From Megamerina dolium (lineage: Eukaryota > Arthropoda > Insecta > Diptera > Megamerinidae), in the NCBI GenBank assembly GCA_963854835.1, contig OY978527.1:20738557-20802556 (forward strand): DNA of 64,000 bases, written 5' to 3'. Position 1 is the first letter of the stretch, and the number at the start of each line of letters is the position of its first letter. Shown here in pieces: positions 25,260 to 36,982 of the stretch. The notes beneath the pieces are model-generated. The model worked only from the letters and a program-made list of their open reading frames with translations. It was not told the DNA's origin and searched no databases. The position numbers and the translations under genes are program-made.

Positions 25260-25461
25260 GTGCCACATTTGGTCGTACTTGTCATCAAATAATAAACTTG
25301 AACGATATCGATATCTTTCCAGAAGTTTTTTTTCTATCACAAAAACTTTTTATTAAAAAAAAAAACTTTTTATAAAAAAAAACAACTTCTGGAAAGATAT
25401 CAATATCGTTCGATATCGTCCAAGCTTAGTATTTGAAGACAGGTACGACCAATTGTGGCAC
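25260..25461. repeat. Imperfect long inverted repeat, possible MITE
   Basis: Left arm 25260-25327 (GTGCCACATTTGGTCGTACT ... GATATCTTTCCAGAAGTT) and right arm 25384-25461 (AACTTCTGGAAAGATATCAA ... GTACGACCAATTGTGGCAC) are about 85% complementary; the right arm has an extra CGTTCGATAT-type block. The spacer of about 56 bp is an A-rich/T-rich pair that itself partly folds. No coding sequence and no clear flanking duplication. Confidence 0.75.
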
Positions 25462-26935
25462 TTTGGAGCCATTATTGCCAGTTATTTATTATTATTATTT
25501 TTTATTTTAAAAGAAATTATACAAAAGAAGTAAATTCTGAATTATAGAAGTTTTTAAATTGATCAGAGTTTTAGATATATAAAATTTCAATATTTTTATT
25601 GATTTTTTCGACACTTCGACCTTAACTCATATTAGTAAGAACAGCGAACAATTAAATAGTTAAAAATTTGTATTATTTGAAAATTCTGGACACAAGAACA
25701 CAAAAGTGATTTTTTTTAAACAGCGACTAGAAAAATCGACTCCAATCTTGCTAATTTGCTGTGTGATTAATTCGTACCCACCACTGTACGAGTATATGTG
25801 AGGAAAATGCTACACGCTGTTGTTCTTGTTGGAAAATTTATTCCGTTTTGAATCAATACGTGTTTGTGTGCGGTTGGTGGAAAACTCAAGCAACAACACA
25901 AAAACACTCTACACAAGCATATATCGGTTGATTTGTCTTCCATGTATATACGCGCTGGAAGAGTAAGAGACTTAATCGAAAGAGAGGAGAGAGTGAGAGA
26001 AAGTTAACCTAAGAGGCGTCATACATGTTAACATAATAAATATGTATATACTTTCTATGTATTCATATGTACTCCTACATATACGTGTATCTATTTATAA
26101 GAGAGCACGAGAGAGCTTGATAGTTGCGAGTGTGTGCTTCTGTGATTGCGTGCGTGCATGTGTGTGGGTAGAGTAGGAGGTGTGCTTGTTCATGTATTGT
26201 GAGCGTAGGCACTATATACACTTTAATTTGGTCGGTATTCATTCAAAAGCACAACAACAATAGAAGCATCGCAAAAGCCATTGTATATACGAGATGGTTG
26301 GTACATAGCAATAACAAACAGCTTTAGATAAAACAAAACGTATGTGAAAAGTCTCCACAAAAACAGATAAAAAGAACTTGTATATACATATATACATACG
26401 TACGTGTTGTATTAAATTGTAGATATTTTCTCAAATATGGCTGTATGTAGATATGAATGGGTACGCCATTCGAGTATGTATAAGTGTGCGAAATTGCGTA
26501 TGAATATTTGTGTATTCATGCTATTCTACTTGAGTATCCTTGAGTATTGTATCCTTGAAATCATAGTAAAGCTCTGATATACACGATACGTTACGTCTTG
26601 GTAACATTTTTTGTAAGATTTTGTTGTTACTGTTGATCATTTATATTCATTACGAATATAACTGTATATTTTTGATATATCAAAATTTAAATAGTTATTG
26701 ATAATAAAATAATTTTCGATGACGGTTTTCAAAGGATCTTATCGGAAATGACATTTCACAAATATTTCAATATATTGGTAGGTCCGCGGACAATAACCCA
26801 TTGTGGAATCATTAAGTTTTTAATGACTTAAAGTCTGCACTTCCATAGTTTCCGCCTGTTATGGGTGAAATTTGCTTCATTTTTCCAAATTTGATGTGTT
26901 TTATTTGGACGAGATCAAATCGTAACTCTAAGTTG
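25462..26935. other. Non-coding with GAGA and GTGTGT motifs
   Basis: No gene. GAGAGAGGAGAGAGTGAGAG near 25980 and GAGAGCACGAGAGAGC near 26100 are GAGA-type motifs as found in fly regulatory DNA. A GTGTGTGGG-rich stretch follows. A regulatory role is only a possibility. Confidence 0.3.
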
Positions 26936-26939
26936 AGAC

Positions 26940-27310
26940 TAAATGCACTCAATTTATGACATCAATTCATCACAAAATTCCTATCTCCATCCTCACATTT
27001 CTCATGCGAAAATATAAAGCTATTCAACTAAAATCTGGTATATTATGAAATTATTACTGCAATAATAAAATCGACGTCTACTTCCCATACAAAAGTATAT
27101 ATTTGAATGTATGTTTTCGCACTTTGCGTGCGAATAGATTAAGCTATCTAACTCAAACTTAGTACATAAAGTCATTCTGATCACAGGGTACTACAAATTG
27201 GGCGGTGTTGGATGAAAACTGTGCCTACCGGCCATACATGTTGTTAAATGTAAAACTCGATGCATAATACATGTTGCTAAATGTAAAACTCGATGCATAA
27301 TATATGTCCA
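26940..27310. repeat. Two diverged units of the ~135-bp repeat plus a 33-bp tandem duplication
   Basis: Two units share CGAAAATATAAAGCTATTCA / CGAATAGATTAAGCTATCTA and TACTTCCCATACAAAAG / CTACCGGCCATACATG. The second is followed at 27237-27304 by a 33-bp tandem duplication (TTAAATGTAAAACTCGATGC unit, two copies with two differences). Confidence 0.55.
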
Positions 27311-27595
27311 AATATGTTGACATACTTTGTTTATGAAAATGTAACGGTGTCATGCTCATAATGTGACTATATTTATTAGTAACAATATATTTTTAGAAAG
27401 GCTGTAATATCTACTTCCATGTGATTTAAAATAAACTGCATAAATTTGCATCCAATTTGTGAATTTTTACATTTTTCAGTATCAATTACGATTAAAATCT
27501 CTGAAATTGATCAATTTTGTATCGACGAAAATAGAGATAATGCTGCTGTTGGCCTTTTCATTGGAAAATATTTTGACTAAACAGCCATACCTAAA

Positions 27596-27640
27596 CAATA
27601 GGGAGTTAAATAATTTCGTGTTTTATTTCACTCCCTATTG
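27596..27640. repeat. 18-bp-arm hairpin
   Basis: Arms CAATAGGGAGTTAAATAA and TTATTTCACTCCCTATTG pair with one mismatch around a 9-nt loop. Confidence 0.75.
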
Positions 27641-27699
27641 AAACAATAAGTGAGACAGGTTCTATTTTAAGTTATGATTTTGATGGAGCATCATCATTT

Positions 27700-28500
27700 G
27701 GCGCAATAGTTTATTGTGAGCTTTAGCCTGCCGAACAAATCGCATCCATGTTACTCGGTCTCTTGCCATATCTTTCCAGTTTTCCAGTTCTTAGTTTAAT
27801 TCATCTATCCATCTTGATTTTGGCCTTCCTCTTGCTTTGTGATCTCGAATCGTCCATTCTAGCTATCTTATGCGTTGCGCTATAATAAATCTCATCAAGT
27901 TTTCGCCTTGAATTAGTTGATCAAGCTCGTCATTCCATCTTATTCCCCATTCGTCATGTCCAATTTTAACTGCGCCTGATTTTTCGGAGAATTTTTCTTT
28001 CGAAAATCATAAATTTTGTTTTGTCTTTTTCGCTCACATTCCAAGTCTCAGGTCCATAGCACAAGACAGGTCGTAACACTTATATAGTGCTAGTTTGCAG
28101 GATCTGTTAAGAAATGTTAATTTGAAGAGTTTTATGAGTGATGCGAATGATCTATTAGCTGCTTCTTTCGTCACTAGTAATTCTCATGTCTTGTCTGCTG
28201 TTTGTTTGTAGCCAAGATATGTAAATGTGATAACTATTTCAAATTCATATTTTCCAAGCTTAATTGTTTTCTATGTTTGTCTGGTTTTCGCTCTGGACAT
28301 AAGCATATAGCATTTGATCTATTCTTCACTGATTTCTAGTCCAATCTTTGCTGATGATTTTCTTAGAGAAAGTGGTTAAGAGCGCGTTTTATTTTTACTT
28401 GCTATGGCAATGTCGTCAGCGTATGCATATATTTAAATGGTTCTATTTAATATATGTCGAGTTCGTCTGGCGTCGCATACTTCATCTATTGCGTGGCACA
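27700..28500 (-). pseudogene. Decayed LINE reverse transcriptase (C-terminal half)
   Basis: Minus strand from about 28500 down: YAYADDIAIASKNK (YADD-type catalytic box), LRKSSAKIGLEISEE, KCYMLMSRAKTRQT, FTYLGYKQTADKT, LYKCYDLSCAMDLRLGM. Then a basic region ends in RDHKARGRPKSRWMDELN and MARDRVTWMRFVRQ, the GRPK.RW.D element found at the carboxy end of RTE-like and related LINEs. Stops (for example after SEE and RQT) and at least one frameshift are present. It is distinct in sequence from the RTE-like family seen elsewhere here. The 5' half is absent. Confidence 0.65.
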
Positions 28501-28560
28501 ATAATAAATTTAAAATTTTAATGGATAACCGGGACATTATTTAGCTTAATCGGACTCCTT

Positions 28561-28771
28561 TTGCGACCACTAAAAGTCGAATTTGTTAAAGAAAGCAAAA
28601 AGCGCATTATAAATGAAAGTAAGAGTTTACGCAAGGATATGTCTAAGTTGAAACCTTCTGAATATATTTTTAACGACGATAGAAAAATTGCTAATAAAGG
28701 TTTTAAACGTTTTAACTGGAACGAAATCATCAGCGCCTTGTGCAATATGCGGAGCAACTCTGAAGCAATTT
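28561..28771 (+). other. Unrecognised open frame, lysine/asparagine rich
   Basis: A 70-codon plus-strand frame reading KVEFVKESKKRIINESKSLR and onward to FNWNEIISALCNMRSNSEAI. It reads more like protein than its antisense, but I recognise no family, and the next supported feature is a transposon relic. Possibly part of an old element. Confidence 0.2.
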
Positions 28772-28990
28772 AAGACAACAAACGATTTAAATTCAAACGT
28801 TTTTGAACCAAAGCGAAAAATATTAAAATATATTAAGTTCACTGCATGAATGGATACAATGCATTGAGTTTCATTGAGCTTATATAAAGGATTTAAGAAA
28901 ATGGCAAAATAGAAATGAGAAATAAAAAGAAATGTCATAGAAATGCAAAACCAGAAGTTGTATTTGTGTTTCTTGGATTTTTAGCTGGGG

Positions 28991-29209
28991 ATGCATCGTA
29001 AGAAGGATCGTATCGCACATGCTAGAAAGCTTGAATTAAATTATCATTCTTACGATTCTGATGAAAATGTTCAAATTCCCACAGATTTATCATTTGAATT
29101 AGATATTGCTGAGACATTAGGAAACGTCGATGATAAATATTTAAGTAATATCTATTTCAAATTTTTCTACAGGGATTTATTTCTTGCGTTATTATTGTTA
29201 TTAACATGA
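28991..29209 (+). other. Unrecognised open frame, acidic
   Basis: A 72-codon frame (MHRKKDRIAHARKLELNYHS, then ENVQIPTDLSFELDIAETLG and NVDDKYLSNIYF) that runs into an RTE relic at about 29203. The acidic, helix-like middle looks coding. No family recognised. Confidence 0.25.
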
Positions 29210-29282
29210 CTGTCCTTACATATGGCACCGAAGCTAGGAAAATTTCCATCTCATATGAGAGAATGCTTGGAGTGTTTGTAAA
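29203..29282 (+). pseudogene. Tiny RTE-like RT relic
   Basis: The bases from GACTGTCCTTACATATGGC to GAGAATGCTTGGAGTGTTTG align with the MSVTKYGAEAWTISTSDERM / LGVF region of the RTE copy at 5205-6003. It reads MTVLTYGTEARKISISYERM then LGVF. Only about 80 bp remain. Confidence 0.55.
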
Positions 29283-30027
29283 CATGCCAATTTTTTATGT
29301 GAACTCTTTTATAATCATAAGAAGCAAATAGATACATTTTCTTCGCTTTGTAAGGGCTACCTAATTTTTTGATGCAAAAAGTGGCCTTCTGGACAATAAT
29401 GCAGTGCTGTAGTGGCAGTTTTAGATTCAGCAAACCAGATCTACAGCTATCATAAATAATGATATAATATAATTTAGTGATGCCTCATTAATCTAATAAT
29501 TCAGATAAATCAACTAAGAATGACTTCTAATGATACCTCATGTACATAAATCTTAAATTTCCATTATAATTTGTCGGAAATCAATTCATTTCTTCAATTC
29601 CTTGTCGATCAAATAGAAAAATTCGATTTCAAGCAAATTAAGTGAGTAACTCGTTCTAAGTGAGTTATCTGTACTTCATACCGTTGAGTTCGTCATATTC
29701 GCGTGTGATAAGCATTTGAGAAGAAATAGTAAAATAGCAAATAGTATAGAAATGAAAAGTAGATTCACACGAGCATGCCTACTTAAACACATACATATAC
29801 ACGTGCTTACATTCGACCATGCCATAAAACTACCCTCATACTACACATACACTTCATCCATACACGCATTTTATATAATAAAAATAACCTTGCTTTCTAT
29901 CGGTCTATTCACCCCAAAAACCAAAACAAGAAAAAATTTTGAAATTCTTGTTATATTTTTTTTTTGGCAGGAATAAAAATAGTACTATACCAATAGCATT
30001 ATCCTATATCGTGCCATTGCGGTAGCA
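29283..30027. other. AT-rich spacer, no gene
   Basis: No recognised gene or element; a frame at 29716-29976 lacks motifs. Confidence 0.4.
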
Positions 30028-30092
30028 GTAGAAACAGCAGCAGCAGTAGAAACAGCAGCAGCAGTAGAAACAGCAGCAGCAGCAGCAGCAGC
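30028..30092. repeat. CAG-type trinucleotide / 18-bp tandem repeat
   Basis: GTAGAAACAGCAGCAGCA is repeated about three times and ends in (CAG)n. No open frame extends beyond it, so it is not evidently a polyglutamine exon. Confidence 0.85.
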
Positions 30093-30496
30093 ATAAGCTA
30101 GAATAGATGCGACTAGCAACATTATTTTTTCCACAAATTTTCAACCCTCAATGTGCGTAAAATAGAAACGCATGGTCTCATGTGTGTATCTGTGTAGGTT
30201 TTGATGAATGTGTATGTATGTAAAGGGTCCTGTTTCTGACTATGTATTCCAATATTTTATATATTTGTATATCCACCCAAGTTACACATAATGTTTGCCC
30301 TTTCATTTTTCGCTACAACTAATAGCTCCTTTTCCATTCTTCATTCGCCCATCCATTATTAAAATAACGGCATAAGCTGTTTACTGTCGGCGTTCATATT
30401 TTACTGATCTATGTCTGTTTATCTGCCAGTGAGTTAGTATCCGATATGAGAATAATGCATTAATATTCTTTAGTCTTTATTCTTTTACTTACACAT

Positions 30497-30511
30497 ACGC
30501 ACACACACACA

Positions 30512-30588
<77 letters not shown>
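30497..30588. repeat. (CA)n-(TA)n compound microsatellite
   Basis: A run of CACACA of about 45 bp passes directly into TATATA of about 47 bp. Confidence 0.95.
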
Positions 30589-30590
<2 letters not shown>

Positions 30591-30765
30591 TATATGTATA
30601 TCACATTCAATTACTTTCACATGCATATATACAATATACATATATGGTCTGCACTTTCACGTAATAATTATATTCGTCCCATGCAGCTGTTAAGTGCTAC
30701 TCGTTCTTTTCGAAGGGCTAGAAAATGTTAATTGTTTTGTAGTTTTTATTGTTTTTACTATTTAC

Positions 30766-30799
<34 letters not shown>

Positions 30800-30802
30800 A
30801 TT
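30766..30802. repeat. (TTA)n microsatellite
   Basis: About ten TTA/ATT units; open frames across it on either strand are isoleucine runs. Confidence 0.9.
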
Positions 30803-31049
30803 AATATTATTACTGATATTTTATTGCGAATAAATATTGGATGGTCTGGCAAATGGACTGTTATTATATTGAATAGAGACGTATTGCAGACAAAGTTTAA
30901 TAGACAAACAAATATGGTGGACAAAACTCACACCGACAGGGGAATAGTTACACAAACGATGAAGGCGATTAAAAGGCTTCTATATCAAAAACAGGACATA
31001 AACGACAGAAATCCGGTGAAACGAGCAAGTTTCAAAACTGAGCCGAATC

Positions 31050-32053
31050 TGCCTACGCTCTATACGCATTCTAACAAGGTCCAGACGTAGAGAAAACTTC
31101 AATAAAAAGAATATAGGAACGCAAAGGCAAAACTCAAGTCTACTATTCTCCGCAACAAAAGTGAGATGTGGACAGAACTATGCAAGAACGTAAACAAAGA
31201 ACTCTGGTGATTGGGGTATAAAATCGTTGTGAAGAAACTAGGCAGCAAAGTTATGACAAATTATGATAAATGGACAACAGCATGAAATAGTCGGATATGA
31301 TAGAAGCCTTAGAACAACGTTACCGGATACCTGTAGATATGAGTAGTATTATACGCAGCTATTTATGTGACCGCGTACTCACCTGAAATACATACGCAGG
31401 ACAAAAGATGAAAAAAAATAACTGTTGGTGCAGCTCAAGGTTCAACCGTTGATGATACGAACGCAAGAGTTGTTAAATTTGCACGGACTACAGTTAGCAA
31501 TGCAGAAAACTGAACATAACGGGACGATATGTCCCTTCGGAAGTCAATGTGCATAAACGACGAACAAATAACTACGCAGAAGGTGGTTAAATATATACCA
31601 GTTAGATTAGAGTGATTTTTCACTTATACACAATTGCAACATGCTTCGGACAAAGCCGTTAAAGTTCAATGAGTGTGAATCAATTCAATTCAATTCAATC
31701 AAACGAAATGCAGACGAAAATTTATATCAGCTATACAAAGGACTATGGCCCTACGAATATGTGCCTATCGCACAGTATCGTATAGTGCGGTGCTGGCGAT
31801 AGCGGGAGTAACACCAATTGATTTGTTAGCAAAAGAGCGAAATAATATATGCTTTCTTAAAAAATCTGGAGGCTTTACACCACAAGCTGAAAAGCAAATA
31901 AGAGAGCAGACAATGCACACCAATCTAAACACGGCAATTTTTCCAAATAAGTCTCAGAATGTGCAAGAGAGCACTTGCAAGATGTTTATACGATCATACA
32001 GAAGAAGGCGATGCAGAACATACTTTCTTCACAATAAAATCTATATTCGAACT
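31050..32053 (+). pseudogene. R1-clade-like LINE relic (RT and C-terminal part)
   Basis: Plus strand, heavily frameshifted. Recognisable in order: LWGLGYKIVVKKLGSKVMT-like pieces (linker before RT), SSIIRSYLCDRVLTYEIHT, KKITVGAAQGSTV (GVPQGSV-type box), HGLQLAMQKTEH (L.L...KTE box), then MALRICAYRTVSYSAVLAIA and GVTPIDLLAKERN, the typical R1-clade post-RT domain (..LRI..AYRT.S..A..V.AG..PI.LL..ER). The catalytic FADD box and much of the RT are deleted. R1 family members usually sit in 28S rDNA; no rDNA is visible here. Confidence 0.65.
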
Positions 32054-32299
32054 TAATTTGCAACCCGCTTATATTTCTTTGCAGATATTATATTAGTTTA
32101 ATGCAAAATTGAAAATTATAGCAAATGCACTGTTAAATGAAACTAAAAACTGTGGTTAGAATAAACGCTAAAATAAAACGATTTGAATCCTCCTTTGTGA
32201 TACTCTTGGATTTTGCTGCGGTTTTTAGGTTCGATTGAAGGGAAATTGATGATTTAATTAAATGCTCATTTAAGAAAAACAAAATTATGATTGAAATAC

Positions 32300-33590
32300 T
32301 CTATGCTGGTTTATACAGATAACGTGGTACTTGTGGCATTGGAAAAATATTGAAATACACTCACTGAAGTGATGAACTATACCTTATTTATCCTGTTCAA
32401 ACTGTTGGGTTTCAAACTCTCGTCTTGCCATCAACCCTACCAATACTAAGCTGGTCTTCTTTATTAGGAAGCATAGAATACCTATTTTTACCTTACCTTG
32501 AATTGGGAGAACTAGCCTAAAGCTTACTCAACAGGAGAAGTACTTGGGTATAACTTTAGATAGAAAACTTAGTTGGAAACCAAACACGGAGGAAAGAGTG
32601 CATAAAGCAACAGTAACACTCTATTGATGGGGGAGAAGTTCTACAATCGTATCATGGCTGCGGTGCTAACAAATGCGCTGTAACAACCGCCCCCTCTAAA
32701 GAACTCTACTGCTTTTGCATTTACTCCCTGTGCATATCAGCATTTAGGATGAACATAGCTTCACGCTGGACTTAACCAAAATACGGACATTCAAGGATCA
32801 TCGACTACGCCATTTCCATACCATGTTTTGAGAATAGATCCTCAACCCACATTCCTTCAAGGGAAGAATGGAATAGGGGTAATGTTATGAAATTGGAGTT
32901 CACTCGGTATAATTGTACATAGACAGCTCCGAATTGGGGGAAAGATAGGAGGTGGCATCTTTTCTGATTTCTTACGCATTCAGCTTAATTTCCGATTACC
33001 CGACTTTTGTTGTGTTTTTCAAGCCGAGATTATGGCAATAAAGGACGCGCAATGTGGCTTGGCTGTAATACAGTATCTTTCAACGTTATTTACACCGATA
33101 GTCAAGCCACGAGTAAATCTCTCGTAGGAACGTTCGACAAATCGGCAATTGCACTTAAATGCCTCTCAGCCCTTAACAAGCTAGCGGAGCACTACAATAT
33201 ACACATTGTATGTATACCGGCGCATAGGGACATTCCAGGGAATTGTGAGACAGATGAACTATTGAGATTGGGCACTAGGTTCCCAGAGATCTGTCCATCT
33301 CATCAAGCAGGGATTCCGCTTGCAACATGCAACCTTTTCGTCACACAACATTTTCTTATTATAGCCAACAGAAGATGACGAGATGAGAGATCTTGTGTGA
33401 CCATTAGAAAAATCTGACCAACTCTTGACAATAACAGAACTCTCTCTCTGTTGTCAATGAGTAGGAAAGCTATTAGCAATTAGCCCGTACTCAAGGGCCA
33501 CTGGCTTGTGGGTAGTTATGCTTCCAGGCTTGGTTTACCGTCTTTTAAATATTATCTTCTTGTGTCTGAAAACAAGCCATAGTTTTTGTC
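32300..33590 (+). pseudogene. LINE relic with RT end and RNase H domain (LOA/I-like)
   Basis: Plus strand: YTDNVVLVALEKY (YADD-type box, mutated), TNTKLVFFIRKHRIPIF, LTQQEKYLGITLDRKLSW, a decayed thumb region, then an RNase H domain. The RNase H blocks are VYIDSSELGGKIGGGIFSD (first acidic residue), CCVFQAEIMAIK (E), VIYTDSQATSKSLVG (D) and IPAHRDIPGNCETDELLRLG (the H/D ending; GH is changed to AH). The remainder SRKAISN...LKGHWLVGSYASRLGLPS is the tail found in such LINEs. Multiple stops and frameshifts. The RNase H points to the LOA/I group; the exact clade is open. Confidence 0.7.
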
Positions 33591-33622
33591 TTTATATCGC
33601 TCTTTAATGACTCCAGAAGCAT

Positions 33623-33690
33623 TTGACTCCTGGGTATTTCTATAGGCGTATCTCCTCGGCAGCAGCACTCATGGAATTTCATAATGTCAT
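33623..33690 (-). pseudogene. Possible short RTE relic
   Basis: CCTCGGCAGCAG...TCATGGA matches the minus-strand RTE linker region (positions 1777-1799). Only about 40 bases align, so this may be chance. Confidence 0.2.
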
Positions 33691-34129
33691 TAGAGTCCAA
33701 TATGCACCGCGACTATGCCATGTGTGGGATACATGTGACCACTATGCTGATGTCAATCCTGACATCAATCTTTCTCTGGTTATACCCTCCATTCAAAAAG
33801 GATCAACTGTTTAGTGTGATTGTGTTTCCGTTTATAACACTCAAAAGGAGAGGTGTCATGTATGGAAAAGAATATACTTATATTACACAGCCGATAATAC
33901 TTAAAATAAAGAAATCATAAGGTCCTATGGGTCCGATTTACTAATATCTTACTGTCTGTCCATCCACTTCCACAATAAATGAAGTATGATAATTATTCGC
34001 TTGTAAATTGGTAGGTATAATATAAACGACAAATGTATGAGTTCGTCTCAAATATCATTCATTGAAAACATTTTGATCATAAATATAATGCTAATGTTCT
34101 GAAACTCATTATATACCGAACATATTTGT

Positions 34130-34870
34130 TTTGATTAAATCTCCCATACAGAAATGTGTCTTCGAAAGTATGTTCTCACACTTCGAGTACGAAAATTTAA
34201 AGTTATCAACCTTAAACTCGTTAAATATGATTATATTTACTAGTTGATACATAAGTATGAGCATAAACGCCATCAAATGAAAATCACGCCTATCTCTCAT
34301 AAAAAAGTTTGCTCCCACTTAAATGATATATATGAAAAGAAATTTCATACATATTTGCCAATTAATGAAATAGATTGGACAGAATGGGATGACAACTATG
34401 CTCAACTCCCATTGAAAAAAATATTTTCATACTTTGAGCTCCAAAGTTATAGGGCTGAAAAATAGTGGATTCTAATAAATTTACTAATGTACGGAAAATT
34501 GGAAAATGGGCTCAATCACATAAAAACTACGCTTACCGCTTGTACAAAAGTATGTTTCCCTGTGTATGCATGAAAATGGGAAGCTTATGAGCTTAAACTT
34601 GCTACACATCAATATGTTTGCTAATAAATGGAAGATTTTGAGATTCGGCGTTACAGGTGAAATCCACGCCTACCTCCCAAATAGAAGAATGTTTGCAAAT
34701 GCGTATTTGTAGATTTTTTGCACAAAAAACATGGAACTGAAACTCAGTGCTTATGATTATATTTACCAACGGACGAGCAATTTTAAAAATGCACCTAATC
34801 TAATTAAAACCACGAATACCTCACATGTTTTATTTTCACCAAAGTGAAATTTAGATATTTTCTTTACAAT
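34130..34870. repeat. Degenerate tandem array, ~135-bp units
   Basis: Five to six diverged units, marked by CTCCCATACAGAAATGTG, CGCCTATCTCTCATAAAAAA, CAACTCCCATTGAAAAAAAT, CGCTTACCGCTTGTACAAAA, CGCCTACCTCCCAAATAGAA and CGAATACCTCACATG at about 34141, 34287, 34396, 34532, 34667 and 34813. Spacing is 109-146 bp. Between them recur TTTCACACTTCGAGTACGAA-like and AAGCTTATGAGCTTAAACTT-like blocks. Open frames here are not conserved between units. Confidence 0.55.
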
Positions 34871-34888
34871 TTGGTTACATCCGGGGAG

Positions 34889-35105
34889 TGCTTCGATCGA
34901 TTTTGACACCAGGGATCGATCCCAGATACCACACATTCAAAACATGTCATCTATCAATCACCACGTAATGTATTTAATTTCTAGTTCCCTGATCTAGGGA
35001 CAGCCACGTTGCTTTATAGATATCACTATGTTCGAATCTGGTATTATTAATTAACATGTTGCGAAGAAGTCAATCAGCTTTATTACGTTATTGTAGGTGA
35101 TAAAA
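34889..35105 (-). pseudogene. RTE-like endonuclease relic
   Basis: Aligns base for base, with many changes, to 1960-2170: TTTGACACCAGGGATCGATC, CTATCAATCACCACGTAATG, GGGACAGCCACGTTGCTTTA, GTTGCGAAGAAGTCAATCAG. On the minus strand this is the MRLIDF ... ATWLS ... IDHVVIDGRH part of the endonuclease. About 215 bp, strongly mutated. Confidence 0.6.
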
Positions 35106-36532
35106 ACTAAAAATATGTTAATCACCATCAAAGGAATTCATACATATTTCGACAGAAAGAGATAAATATCCCGCGTTGGAAATCATTTAATCATACTCAT
35201 ATTATATGTACGAGTGCATATAATAAAAGGGATCCCTATACAGTATTGCATTATTATCAATAAATAAAATCTGCATGCAACACTTGGCATATATAACGTC
35301 AACGCGAACTAAAGACACTTGTATTTTCATATAGAATAATCATCATTTTCACCAGTCGTATATACTCCCTCTGCAATTTGATCCTTGGCGCATGCGCATG
35401 TATATTTTTATTATTGTTATTCATTACTTTCCTTCTTCTTCTTCTTCGTCTTCTTTGTATTTGCTTCTTTTGTCTGATGTGTATATGGTACTTATATATA
35501 TCGTATGTGGTGTATAATCTTTATTTTCACCTTCATCGAAGTCAGAGAACAAGCAGCTTACTCACTTACGGATATCTTGAGATATGCAATATATAATACA
35601 TTATAATACAATAGGAACGCAATGCAATGCTTGTCATTTTTTTCTTGTTAAAAGTGCAATGCGCATGCTCAACTATATGCCAACATAAACACATACGCTG
35701 TAACGCACACGTATGAGACAACAATAATGCATTGTTATGTATGGCGTACAAAGATCTTACCATCTTGTCATCTTTTGCACATGTGTGATTGCAGCTTAAT
35801 GGCCTTGCTGCACTTTAGGGTGAATCATGGAGCAGTAACAACAACAACATCAACAAAATTACAATAAAACAAAAACATACTGATATAAGGATGGTGTCAT
35901 TGAAGCATCATTATCAACAGCAACAGCAGCAGCAGCACCAAGCACCAAGAGTGGCATCAGCAAAACAATAGCACCATTATTAGCGCGCCTTTTTACATAA
36001 AACAGTTTTTATTTTTTTTTTCTCTACCTTTTTCTCTTTTTTTTTAAATTAATTTTCGTTGCATTTTAGCTGCGCTTTTGTTATTTTGGCACGCGATATG
36101 TGTATTTTTGGGTGATGAGATAATTATGATAATGAAATATATGCGAATTGCGCTTTTTCTTCTTCTTCGTCGTATTATTTTATGCCGTTGCTGTTGTTGT
36201 TATTTTAATATTGCATGATCCACTTTTTTTAGTTATAGGTAAATTCTGGTTACATTATTTTCGCATCCTTGCATTTGTTTTTCCTCTCATTTGTTTTGTC
36301 TCACTGCTAGAAATGAATAATGAATACAAATATTTATAAAAAAAGCAAGAGTTCATTAAGTCGCTAATGATAGAAAAACTGTCATCTCCATATATGTAAG
36401 TAGGGCCTGTAGTTTAACTATATCAAAGAGTTCTTAATTTAGTGTTAACGATCTACAAAATAAAGTAGAAAAAGTAACATGGTGTGTCCGAGATATTGTT
36501 AAAACACCCGTATGTCTTAAAAATTACATCAT
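35106..36532. other. Non-coding, CAG/CAA and CTT simple sequence
   Basis: No gene. Cryptic repeats: (CTT)n near 35432, (CAA)n near 35840, (CAG)n near 35925, poly-T near 36010. Confidence 0.45.
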
Positions 36533-36982
36533 TCATGTAGGTTCCACGCCTTTGGACATTATCACTTTCCTATAAGTACAGGAAAGTGATAGTTTCCTAT
36601 ACAAATATACATAAGTCTGTAGGTCCTTGTGTATATTTGTGTTACTGATGTACCAAGAAGCTCGGCAAAGACGTCTAAGGATTCTAGATTGAAAACGCTG
36701 AATTTTCTCAATATTAGAGTTTGAAGAAGTGCCCCAAAGCTGAATGCCGTAGCTCCAAATTGGCTTGATGGTGGTCTTGAATATAAGCATTTTATTATGA
36801 AGTGACAATTTTTTCAACCAATGAAGTTTGGCTGCTTTTAATTTAGCATGCGATTGCTTTGTTTCATGTGCTTCTTCCAGGTTAGCCTTCTATCGAGATG
36901 AAAGCCTAGATAGGTCACTTCGTTTTTTTGTGGTATTTTTTACCATTAATTTGTAGTTGAGGACATGTTTTTCTGATGAGAG

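Noticed and set aside
30016..30092. Polyglutamine-coding exon
   Set aside because: The CAG run is flanked by in-frame stops within a short distance and lacks splice signals.
34130..34870. CRISPR-like array
   Set aside because: Units are about 135 bp, diverged throughout, with no constant short repeat alternating with unique spacers; eukaryotic context.
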